A stretch of 64,000 nt of DNA from Diospyros lotus (Eukaryota > Streptophyta > Magnoliopsida > Ericales > Ebenaceae), in NCBI RefSeq assembly GCF_014633365.1, contig NC_068347.1, positions 30,112,116 to 30,176,115 on the forward strand, written 5' to 3'. A model generated the notes under the pieces. It was not told where the DNA came from. It saw only the letters and a program-made list of their open reading frames with translations, and searched no databases. This document shows positions 13,794 to 25,700 of the stretch, one piece after another. A program made the translations under genes and the position numbers. Position 1 is the first letter of the stretch. Every line of letters starts with the position of its first letter.

Positions 13794-14962
13794 CCGTTAA
13801 TGGAATCTAATAATCCAAAGGGTCTTATTTTCATGACTCATGCATAAGTGCAGTGTTCACAATGTTTGTGCCCGCTGTTTTCTCATTTGGCTACCGAGCT
13901 CCATTGCTAAATGCCGGCTTTCTATGGCAACCCTGGTCCGAGTTTTGTCTCTTCAACCTCAAACCGGGACCAATCAGATAACAAATCTTCTTGGTGATTC
14001 AAATAGCAGTTTCATAATTGATTAGTCTTGCACTTGGTAACAATCCTTCTCTTGTTCTTGTTCAGAAAAGATGGTTATATTGTCATAGTGATTATTCTTT
14101 CCCCAAGTACTCAGTTTCTTGCACAAGGTTTAATTCATGGATTGGAAGGGCAGCGGGAAGAGATCATGAATGAGGCATCCTTCGCCGCTGGTTTGTCTAA
14201 AGGTTTCGCTATAATCAACTAGTGGCCAAGTTGCAGCTAGATTGCTTATTTTGTTTAAAGTTTTAGCTAATTCTAGGTTGGAGACGAACAAGGTTAAGTG
14301 GCATATTACTAATTTTTTTACTTGTAATGTCTCTTTGTGTTAAAATTGTTTATCATGGTACTCTTATTTTTTGGGTCAAATTCTTCAATATTCTTCCAAA
14401 GATATCATCATCATAAATCATATTCTCACCATATGTCAGTGGTTACATGAATTTTAGATCTTTAATCTTTTTCATATTTAAGATTTGATAATTTTTGTAC
14501 TGATTGTCGGCTAGCTAATGCACTTTCTTCCTTATATTCGAGCTTTGAATTGGTCATTGTAAAGTACTCAACTCAACTCAACTCAACTCATAGTTAGGTT
14601 AATATGCCCTTGGAAGATAATATTTTTTTTTTAGATCTAAATATATAAAAAAAAAACAAAGCAACTTGATTAGGTTGACTGAAAAAGGATTAAAAAACAA
14701 AGAAAAGCACCCAGTTGGGTGTTATAGGGAATTTATGTGAAAAGTGACCAACAAAAGCCATATGAATGCCCTTATAGCTGTCTTGTCTTGCTCTTGTATG
14801 CTTTATCCAAAGAGGCAAAATCGGAAGCCTAATTATGTTTGAAACCTCTGGAGAGATGAAACCCTAATACCATTTCATATGCTTTTTTTCCTTTAGTCTC
14901 TCAGCCATTGTGTTTCCAAGTAATTTGTTGTGTTGATAGCATTTTGATGCAACATTCAAACA
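13794..14962. other. 3' flank of SPL7
   Basis: Probably holds the SPL7 3' UTR and terminator; no strong further exon was recognised. A 5-bp tandem repeat (CAACT units, near 14570-14590) marks the start of more AT-rich sequence. Confidence 0.5.
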
Positions 14963-15091
14963 ATGAAAAGAGTGGCTCCTGAGGTGGGCAGGCCAGCCTG
15001 GAGTGGAAGTAGCCTAATTAACTTGGCACTAATGGCTATTGTGGTATTGGCCATGTTATTGGGAGGCCCTTACTGCTGTGGTATGCATTGA
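14963..15091 (+). CDS. candidate 42-residue single-pass membrane peptide
   Basis: I do not recognise this as a known family. ATG at 14963 opens a 43-codon frame ending in TGA. The predicted peptide begins MKRVAPEVGRPAWSG, contains one hydrophobic segment (LINLALMAIVVLAMLLGG) and ends in PYCCGMH. Its basic, proline-containing head, clean transmembrane stretch and Cys-Cys tail look more organised than random AT-rich sequence, and its GC content is higher than that of its flanks. It lies 1.17 kb downstream of the SPL7 stop and 1.7 kb upstream of the sugar transporter on the same strand. It could be a small membrane peptide gene, a terminal exon of an undetected gene, or chance. Confidence 0.35.
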   Translation: MKRVAPEVGRPAWSGSSLINLALMAIVVLAMLLGGPYCCGMH

Positions 15092-16766
15092 TGATGGTGC
15101 TCGCTTGAAATTGCCATAAAGTTTTTATGCTCAAATCTATATTTTTATTGTGTACTTTTATTTTTTTATATTATTTAAATTTTTCGTTATTTTGATCAAA
15201 TTCGAATCAATTTAATTTATATATTTTAAATTTTTTTTTATAACAACTCAATTTTTTTATTATTTTGATTATATTTTTATATTTGTATTTTCGAGTCAAT
15301 TTAATTTTTATTTTAAAATATGTAAAAAAAAAAGAGATTAAATTGACTTATTTTACTTTATTTTTTTCTTATGCATCAAAGTACTCAGGATAAATTGATT
15401 TGAAAATATAGTTACATGAGTATAATTAAAATAATAAAAAAATTGAATTGTCATATAAAAAAAAGATTAAAAGTATAAGTGATTGAATTGACTAAAAAAT
15501 GTATGTTTAGGGGTATAGTTGAAATAACAAAAAATTTGAGTGGGTACACGAAAAAAAACGTGAAAGTATAAGGACAAAAATCAAAGTTTGGCCAAATTTT
15601 TATTGTAGGAAGAATTATTTTTGAGGCTCAATTTTATCATCTAGTATTATAAGTGAGTAAGTAATAAAATTATTATAAATAACATTAAGGTTTTGCTAAT
15701 GAGAGCACTTAATTAGGTATATTTAATGTTTTTCATTTTAGCATTTAAATATTTTAATTGATTAATAAAAAATATTTTAAAATATGATACATTTATTGTC
15801 AATTAATTAAAATATTTAATACAAAAAATAAAAATACATTAAATAGAAGTGTTTTTATAATTATTACTTTTGTTAAGTGTAATATTTTGTAATTTAGAAT
15901 GTTCATTAGGAAAAATTTTGCCTAATTTTTTTTCTTTTTATTCCTTTTACTTTAGTAGAAAAATATATTTTGTTACTAAAAATAACTTTAGAAGATACTT
16001 TTGTTTTAAAAAACATTCAGTTTTCTGCCTTCTCACTGCATGGCCAAAGGGGTTGGGTCTGTTTGGAGTTCTTGGACTCCATGGAAACAAAAACATATAA
16101 ATATATTTAATTTTATCATTTGCCACATCAATAGTCGTTTTCACATTAATCCATAAAATATATTCATATAAAATAAATATATATAGATATTAACTAAAAT
16201 ATAAAGAAAACAATGAGAGGTTTTTGATTTTCTCTAAGTAATCAAAATCAAAAATTATTTTTCAATAAGTAAAGTAAAACATAAATAAATTAAATAATTT
16301 TCCTTTACATTTTTCTACAACAATTATATATCTAAGTATGAAATTATCCTTTCCCTCAAACATGATTGTTGTCACATCCCTCCCATTCTTAATTTATCTT
16401 TCCTTGATAAGTGAAAGTGATGTAAATTGTCTCTTTAATAATATACCCATATTTTAAGTACAGGCAAGTTGAGGACAAGCAAATGGTTTTGTGAGCATCT
16501 AAAAGCTTCCCCATTGAATTCAATAGATTTCCATTCCCATGGTCCGTTTGAATAAACCAGCTCCCAGTATGAGACAATAAAATCACAACTTCACAATCAA
16601 TGACAGTTCCATCCCAAATGCAACTCATGCTCTTAGCCCCATCCTGTCTGTTATATTTTCTAATCATTCAATGCACAAGAAAAGGCCAGCCTCATTGGCA
16701 CAATACAAATAGTTTCTTCTTCTTCTTCTTCTTCTTCTTCCCATTTATATTTTTGTAGGAAGAGAG
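15092..16766. other. AT-rich intergenic region upstream of the sugar transporter
   Basis: Long A and T runs and no credible exon. A TTC microsatellite (about 16717-16740) lies immediately upstream of the sugar-transporter ATG and probably belongs to its 5' UTR. Confidence 0.5.
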
Positions 16767-19700
16767 ATGGCTTTTGAGCAGTGTGAGGGTCTTGAAAAGG
16801 GTGGCAACAGTGGGCTTGAGGACTTGGAAAAGCCTCTCATTGAGCAGATCATAGTTTTTGGCTCTGAAGATGATGAAGTTGCTTCCACATCCAACAAGAA
16901 GGAATCGATTATGATGGTTTTGCTTAGCTCTGCTGTTGCGGTCTGTGGCTCATTTGAATTCGGGTCATGTGTGAGTGCATTCACCACAAGAAAAACCTTG
17001 TTTACCCACTGAACTGGTGTTTTTTGGCCTTCAAAGATTTAATTTTTTTTTTTTTTTTCATTTTTGCAGGTGGGCTATTCAGCACCAACTCAATCAGCCA
17101 TAAGGGAAGATCTTCATCTATCGCTATCCGAGGTTCTGCTTCTTGAAACTACTTCCCATTTCCCTGTTTTGGCTACATTTTGATCTGATTTTTGCAGCTT
17201 GATTTACCATCTTGGTGCAGTACTCCATGTTTGGCTCCATAGTCTTTCCTATAATTGCTCCTGTTACTATAATCATGGATACAAATCACTCCTATAAAGT
17301 AGGACCCTAATTACATGCATCCTAATTATAAATAAATAAATAAGGAAAGCCAACACTCCCCCTCAAGTTGATGAGTAGATGTTTGTTACATGATTACAAC
17401 AATAAATTTATAAAATGGGAAACCACCGATGGATGACCCTCGTATGGCGTATCTGAGCGATGAGTGAGTCTCCCGGGGTAATGTGGCAGCGATTGGTGAG
17501 TCTCGTAGGGCGTTTCCGAGCGATGGATGAGTCTCCGGAGGTGTTTCCGAGCGATGGATGACCTATTAGAGAAAGAATCGGTTAGGAGCGCGGGCGAAAG
17601 TCCCTGCGCGGACCCTCCGATGCCTAAGTTAGATCACCGTAGAAATTGAGTATTCGAAAGTAAGAGAGTAAATGCTAGAGTCAGAGATTGCATACCGAAT
17701 GAGAGAAAGTAACCTCCTATTTATAGCAACAAGAGGGGCATCCATGTGTCGCGTGTTCCGAGTTTTGTGGCAAGAATCTCGGAGGGGCTTTGACCGAGTC
17801 TCGCGGGAATAGCCTTAGGCCGACTTTCTTGGAGGCGGTGGAGTAAGAATAGGAGGCCCACGGAGGCGAGTGTGGATCCCTGGGTGACCTTCACTCGAGG
17901 GTATCTGTGAGCATGGAAAAAAGTGCGCGAGGGGCCGTGCACGGGGCCGGGTGCGAAGTGATTGCGTGTGCGGGGGGTCGCGCACAAGGGTGTGCACGGG
18001 CGACCGCATGTTGGCAGCCGGGCACGCGGTCGGGGCCTTACGCGGGCAGCCATGTGCTGCCAGCCGCACGCGCGGCCGCGCACGGCCTTGCGCGGGCAGC
18101 CGCGCGCGCGGTTGCCTTCCCCCGAGTGGGGTCACTCGGGGGTACTGTTCCCCCGAGTGACGTCCACTTGGGGGAGGGGGGCACTCCCCCCAGCACAGGG
18201 GCGCGGCCCCCACCAGGCAACCGCGTGCTGCCTGGCAGCGCACGCGGCTGCCCATGGGGGCCGTGCCTGCCACCCCCGAGTGACCTCACTCGGGGGTGGT
18301 ACCCCCTGGGTGGCCTTCTTTGGCCACCCAGGGGCTGCCACGTGGCGCTCTCTCGGGGGGCCACGTGGCGCTTTCTTGACCCGATTTCTTCGACACTCAC
18401 TCTGCTTTTATTATTTTATACATAACACGTACATTCCCAACTTGGACAAAAACCTTTCAAACACATGCCTTGATACTGCTTTTGTCAGGATATCAACAAT
18501 CTGACTTTCTGTCCTGATATGCGATATTTCAATAATCCTACCGTCTATCTTTTCTTTAATGAAGAACTGATCAATTTCAATGTACTTTATTCTATCATGT
18601 TGAACTGGATTGTGTGCAATAGCACGCGCAGCTTGATTGTCACAAAATAGCTTCATTGGTTGACAACTGATATAACCAAGGTCTTTTAACAAATATCTGA
18701 TCCATAACATTTCACAAATTCCAAGCGCCATCCCTCGATATTCTGCTTCTGCACTAGATCGAGCAACTACATGTTGCTTTTTACTTCTCCATGTAACCAG
18801 ATTTCCGCCAACAAATGTAAAGTAGCCTGATGTTGATCTTCGATCGTCTATTGATCCTGCCTAGTCTACATCTGTATAGCCTTCAATCTTGTGATGACCA
18901 TTTTTTCTAAACAGTATACCTTTCCCAGGACTCCCTTTGAGATACCTTAGTATCCTCATGATTGTATTCATATGCTCCTTTCTAGGATTGTGCATGAATT
19001 GACTTACAACTCCAAGAACATGTGCCAAGTCTGGTCGAGTATGTGCCAAATACAACAATCGGCCAACTAGGCGCTGATATTCCTTTATCCACTGGTACTT
19101 GGTTTGGTTCTACTCCAAGTTTCAACCCTTCCTCTAAAGGTGTATCAACCGGTTGGCAAGCCTCCATCCCTGTATCTTTCAATAAATCAAGTGTATATTT
19201 TCTTTGAGACAAGAAAATACCATCTTTACTCCTGGATACTTCAATCCCCAAGAAATACTTGAGGGAGCCAAGGTCTTTCATTTCAAACTCCGCAGACAAA
19301 TATTGTTGGAGAGCCACTCTCTTAGTTTCATCATTTCCTGTAATTATCATATCATCAACATATACTACGAGAACTGTTAGTTTACCTCATCTTCGCTTAA
19401 TGAACAAAGTATGGTCAGCATTGCTCTGGTTGTAGCCAAGCTGTCTCATTGCTTGAGTAAGTCTTCCAAACCACATTCTAGGCGATTGTTTGAGACCATA
19501 TAATGACTTTTGTAATCGACACACTTTGGTTCTTCTTGCATCTAGAATCTGGTATCCTGGTGGGAGATCCATATAAACTTCTTCCTTTAGTGCTCCATGC
19601 AAGAATGCGTTCTTCACATCCAATTGATGTAACGACCATCCAAGATTTGTTGCTAAGGACAGTAACACACGGACAATATTGATCTTTGCCACTGGTGCAA

Positions 19701-22700
19701 ATGTATTTGTATAATCAATGCCATATTTTTGTGTGTATCCCTTTGCCACTAACCTCGCTTTGTATCTATCAATCGAGCCATCTTCCAAGTACTTGATAGT
19801 AAAGACCCATTTGCATCCCACTGGTTTCTTCCCAGTTGGTAAGTCAACTATTCTCCAAGTATTATTTGTTTTTAAAGAACGCAATTCCTCATTCATGGCT
19901 GCTTGCCACTTGGGATTGGCCATAGCTTCCTGCACACTGTTGGGAATAGATACACTGGATAATTGACACACAAATGACTTATTTGATTTCGACAACCGTT
20001 TAGTAGACACATAATTATTTAAAGGATACCGAACTTTGCATTTTGGATCGGGTTCATATGTAAGTTTAGGAATACCTCGATTGATTCGTGGTGGAAGGTG
20101 TCGCGGAGGTACCAAATCAGGGAAATTCGAAGCTGGAGTTGATTGGTTAGACACTACCAGAGGTGGCACTAGGCTGCTGGACCTGTCATCACTGCATGGG
20201 AAACCACTGGACTCGATCTGGGCTTGCTCACCTGAATCATCATCCGTCAAATGATCATTTATGGTCTCGGCTTGTATATCACCCAACACCTGCTCTCCTT
20301 TAACCATGGGTGGTTGTTCCCCTCTAACCACGGGCGATTTTGGGGCCTAATCATTCATTCTATCATGATAGACCATATAGGGTAGAGCTATATCATTATA
20401 ATCAAGATTATGAATTTCTATACGACTGCTCTCCCTCAGAAATTCATCCTTTGAAAAATACATGGAGGATTCATGAAAATGAACATCCATGGTGGTAAAC
20501 ATGTGTTGAGTCGGAGGATGATAGCAGCGATACCCCTTTTGGTGAGGACCATAGCCAACAAACATACATTGTATGGCATGGGGTTCCAACTTACTACGCT
20601 GGTGTTTATAGAGATGGACGTACGCCACACATCCAAAAACTCGAGGAGGCAAATTTGTGGTGGATGGGGCTGCAATCAAGGTGGATAAGGTCTGGTACGG
20701 GGTTTGAAAATTGACAATACGGGAAGGCACGCAGTTAATCAAATAGGTAGCAGATAAAAGAGCCTCACCCCAATATGATACCGGTGCATGAGCTTCGAAG
20801 AGAGAAGCCCGGACAACATTAAGCAAGTGATGATTCTTCCGCTCTGTCACGCCTTTCTGTTGGGGAGTGTACGGACATGTGGTCGGGTGAACAATCCCAT
20901 GAGTATCCAAGAAAGATGTCAGAGCAACATTCACATACTCACGACCATTATCACTTCGAAGGACCTTGATATGAGCACCATACTGTATGGTAACCATCTT
21001 ATGGAATTTTTGAAAAACTGAGCATACTTCACTCTTTGTTTTCATAAGAGTAACTCAGGTCATACGAGTACAATCATCAATAAAAGTAACAAATCAGTGA
21101 GCGCCACCAAGGATAGAAACCTTTGAGGGTCCCCAAACATCGGAATGGATTGTCATAAAAGGCACAAAACTTTTATTCAAACTAGGGGGGAAAGAAATTC
21201 GATGGCTATGGGTCAGTTCACAAATTTCACACTTAAATGAAGAAACATCAACTGTAGCAAATAACTTTTTTAAATAACCAAATGATGCGTGACCTAAACG
21301 TCGGTGCCAAAGCCAAATATCACCTACAAACTTGGACTTTTTCATCTGAGGCCCATCAAGCAACATAGCTCTAGTAAGTTGACAAGAACTTTCTGATGAC
21401 GAGTCCAGATAGTAGAGCCTTCCTTGTCTAGTGCCAGAGCCAATCGTCCTCCCGGTTCGAACATCCTGAAAAATACATGAGTTTGGGCAAAAAATAACAA
21501 GACAAGATAAAGCAGCAGTTATTTGAGCAATCGAGAGGAGATTATAGTCGAGTGATGGCACAACAAGGACAGTATCTAGGTGAAGATTATTCGGAAGATC
21601 AATAGTACCTTCCCCAATGATTGGGGCAGTACCACCATCTGCAGTAGTGATATCTGTTTGAGAGGATGTATATATGGTTTTAAGCAATTTGGAATCATTA
21701 GTAATATGGGAGGTAGCTCTCGAGTCAATTACCCAAGCACTATTCGAAACATAAGTACAAGTTGATAGGGCCTTACCTTCGTGACTAGCAGTCGTAATCA
21801 AGGCAACACTACAATCATCAGTGGCTGATTCTGCTACAAGGTTCGGCTCCTCCTCTTTAGACAAAACATACGTGTCATTTGTTCCCGCAATGGATGCCCG
21901 TGGTTTACCATGGCGTGAGTCCCTGGTTTTATCCCATCCTTCCGGATATCCACTGAGCTCATAACATTTATGTTTTGAATGCCCAGGACACCCACAGTGG
22001 GCACACTTACTCTGTGACACCCGATCACCTTCTAATCGATCTCCTTGTATCTGGCGCTAAGATATATAATTCCGAGCAACCATGGCTTCAACCTGGTCTG
22101 CTTCACTTTTCATAGCAATTTTCCGATCATATTCTCGACGAACATAAGCATAAGATGCTTGGAGACCAGGGAGAGGATCTCTTCGAAGAATTTCGCCACG
22201 AACTTGTTCGAACTCATCATCGAGACCACTAAGGAAAATGTATACACATTGCTGCTCTTGAAGCTCCTGGTATATTTTGATATCCTTCTCACATGTCATA
22301 GCTATTTTATTATAGTGGTCTAATTCTTGAAAAATTTCATACAATTCCCCAAAGTAAACAGATATGGGCCGTCCACTCTGGCGAAGGCGAAATGCCTTCT
22401 GGTGAAGAGTGTAAATTTTGACTTCATTTTTCTCATCCACGAATGCAGTTTTCAACGCACGCCATATTTCCGCTGCAGTCGGCAAACGAACGTGGCGCTT
22501 CATCAACTCTGGCTTCATAGCAGAGAGCAACCAGCTTTTAACTCGCTAATCCTCAGAGAACCAGTCATCATACTTCGGATCGTCTTCCTTAGGAGCCTTC
22601 AATGACCCACGTAGGTAACCTGTCTTTCTCCTACCAACAATATGCATCTCAACAAGAGGTGCCCAAAGATCATAATTGTTCTCATCTAGAACCATTCCAA

Positions 22701-25700
22701 TATTAAAGTTGGAGGTCTCGGACTGAGCAACTATGGGTGCAGCGGTGTTCGTCTTCTCAGCCATGTGGCTCTGATACCAAATCGGAAATCGGAATATAGA
22801 GATTAGGACAGAGGTGGAGAACGGATAGTAAAGGAAGAGTTTGAAGATGAATATATTTTTCACTGTTTTACACCTTGATTTATATAGCTCTATAATTGTA
22901 GAAACAATCTTTCCTATAATTGCTCCTATTACTATAATCATGGATGCAAATCACTCTTATAACGTAGGACCCTAATTACATGCATCCTAATTATAAATAA
23001 ATAAATAAAGAAAGCCAACACTTCCCCTCAAGTTGATGAGTAGATGTCGTACATTCCCAACTTGGACAAAAACCTTTCAAACACATGCCTTGATACTGCT
23101 TTTGTCAGGATATCAGCAATTTGACTTTCTGTCCTGATATGCGGTATTTTAATAATCCTACCGTCTATCTTTTCTTTAATGAAGAACCAATCAATTTCAA
23201 CGTGCTTTGTTCTATCATGCTGAACTAGATTGTGTGCAATAGCACGCGCAGCTTGATTGTCACAAAATAGCTTCATTGGCTGACAACTGATATAACCAAG
23301 GTCTTTTAACAAATATCTGATCCATAACATTTCACAAATTCCAAGCTGACAGTTGGTGCTGTTACAAGTGGCCGAATTTCAGACATGATCGGTCGAAAAG
23401 GAGTACGAAATTTTTCAATACGATGATCAAAAACCTGCCAATATTGAATCTTTTCTAGTTTGCTGGAATTTGTAAAGCCTTTTGGCTTGCTTATGAAAAC
23501 AGGCAATGAGACTGTCAGTTGGATTTTGCATCACTGGATGGCTGGCAGTCTTCTTCTCCATGGTATTCAAAATGTTCAAAATTTTGCGTAAACTTGAATC
23601 CATTGTCTTGCTGCCAAATGCTTCAATTTCGTTATGATACTGAATGCAGGGAGCTTTTCTGCTTGATTCGGGAAGATTCTTAACGGGATATGGCATTGGG
23701 ATTTTCTCGTTTGTGGTAAAATACTGAGCGTTTCAGACCCATGCTCATCATCATTCTTCCAATTCTAATGAAATGACAAACTGGTCGATGAACAGGTCCC
23801 CGTGTTTATCGCAGAAATAGCACCAAAGAATCTCCGGGGAGGCCTCACAACACTTAATCAGGTGAGGAAGAACACGAAACATATATTCTTTTGTCTAGTT
23901 TTTTCTTGATACCGATAGCGAGAAGTAGGTGATCATCACCAGTTCTGTTCTGCAGCTTATGATTGTCAGTGGTTCATCGGTTGCCTTCTTGATTGGAACA
24001 GTGGTAACATGGCGAACACTAGCCCTGACCGGTAAATTTTAACTCGATAACAAAGAGGGCATAATCTAAACCCTTCGGAAATGAATTGATGTATGGTTTG
24101 TTTTGAAGGACTTGTTCCCTGCGTTATCCTGCTGTTGGGACTGTTCTTCATCCCAGAGTCCCCCAGATGGCTGGTGAGTTTTCAGTGTCAAGTTTTGGGA
24201 TTATTTTACGAAAGACACACTTGATTAGAATGAGGCTAACAGTTTACAGTTTCAGGCAAAGGTAGGCTGCAAGAAAGAATTTGAAGCTGCACTGCATAAG
24301 CTTCGTGGCAACAATGCTGATATCTCCCGTGAAGCAACTGAAATCCAGGTGATTCTATATGGTAAACAGAGGACCAGAGGCCTCAAAAAAGGACTAGGCG
24401 TTTGCAGAGCTGACTGTTTGCTTTATGTCGACAGGCTTACATCAAAACTGTCAACAGTCTTCCAAAAGCCGGGATACTTGATTTATTCGACAGCAAATAC
24501 ACGAGACCTGTGATTGTAAGAAACTTTGGTACTTGTTAAAGACTTGCTGAACCCTGTTACAAGTTAGTGTAGCTTTGGATGTTGATACCTTGAACTTTTC
24601 GATGATGTATAGATTGGGGTTGGATTAATGGTGTTCCAACAGTTTGGAGGAATAAATGGAATAGGTTTCTACGTGACTGAAACCTTCGTGGAGGCAGGTA
24701 AACCTAGTAACTGAATTCAAATCCTTTAAGCAACAAGCTTGTTTGATCACATTGCAAAGCCTGTCGTTTGCAGGATTATCTTCTGGAAGTATTGGAACTG
24801 TGGCTTATGCCTTAATTCAGGTTTTCCTAATCCTCCCGATGCTCTAGTGAGCTGTGAACTGATAACTGAACCTGTCTGTATGACCAAAATTTGATGTAAA
24901 ACGTTGATTTTGCAGATTCCTATAACTATGGTTGGAGCATTGCTCATGGACAAATCAGGAAGAAGGCTGCTTCTCATGGTGAGAATCCTTTGCTAGTAGT
25001 TTCGGCACTATTACAAATTCAGCGCTAGAACATAGAAAAGCTACAATGAGATTAAATGGAAATGGTTTTGCTTTTGAAGTTGTCTGCAACCGGCATGTTT
25101 CTCGGCTGCTTTCTCACTGCAATCTCTTTCTTCCTCAAGGTAAGCTACCTGGATTCTGAATTCACAATTCCCAAATCTCAGAATTGTCGTTGCAGTTTGA
25201 TCTTCTTCATGATTTCCATGAATCAGGGCCAGGGTTTGTTGCTTAGATTTGTATCAATATTGGCTTCTTCTGGAGTATTGGTAAATTACCAATGAATCCC
25301 ATAACTATGTTATATATTGATAATGGGGTAGAAAGTTCAAGCAAGTTTGGGGTGAGAGTATTGGGTTCCCAAGACTATGTAATACATGTATATATACACA
25401 CCCCTAAGACCTCCTTAGGAGATTACTAATGTGGGGTTAGGTCGTGACAGTTTTAGACTTAGTTGCTATTCTGAATATTGCATGATGATCACATGTCTAA
25501 TTTTTTTTGGGTCTTTTTCCTTATATTTGATTTATTGACAACAGATTTATATAGCATCATTTTCGATTGGGATGGGAGCAGTTCCTTGGGTGATCATGTC
25601 TGAGGTAACTTAAGACCTCTTAAACTCGTTCTACCTAAATTTTCTTACTAGGCTGTGGAAAGATGGCCTAGAAGACCAACCATTTGGTTGGTTTCTGAGA

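Larger units (their letters stand above)
17242..23345 (-). mobile_element. defective Ty1/copia retrotransposon inside the transporter exon
   Basis: Read on the minus strand the order is: a 3' pol fragment (RNase H end), polypurine tract, LTR, tRNA-Met-type primer site, gag, protease, integrase, reverse transcriptase, RNase H, polypurine tract and a truncated LTR. That domain order (integrase before RT) is the copia order. The element lies antisense to the host gene. No 5-bp target duplication is visible, and both ends are truncated, so this is not a simple insertion. It carries at least seven in-frame stops and one frameshift, so it cannot be autonomous. A separate 1.04 kb solo LTR is nested near its 3' end. 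Confidence 0.9.

Noticed and set aside
14028..14222. 64-codon frame downstream of SPL7 (possible extra 3' exon)
   Set aside because: The SPL7 protein ends naturally at 13793 at the length of the family, and the later frame has no family resemblance.
17815..18504. Several overlapping long frames in the GC-rich block
   Set aside because: They overlap on both strands, are repetitive and rich in Gly/Arg/Pro, and fall within the solo LTR; low stop-codon frequency from GC richness explains them.
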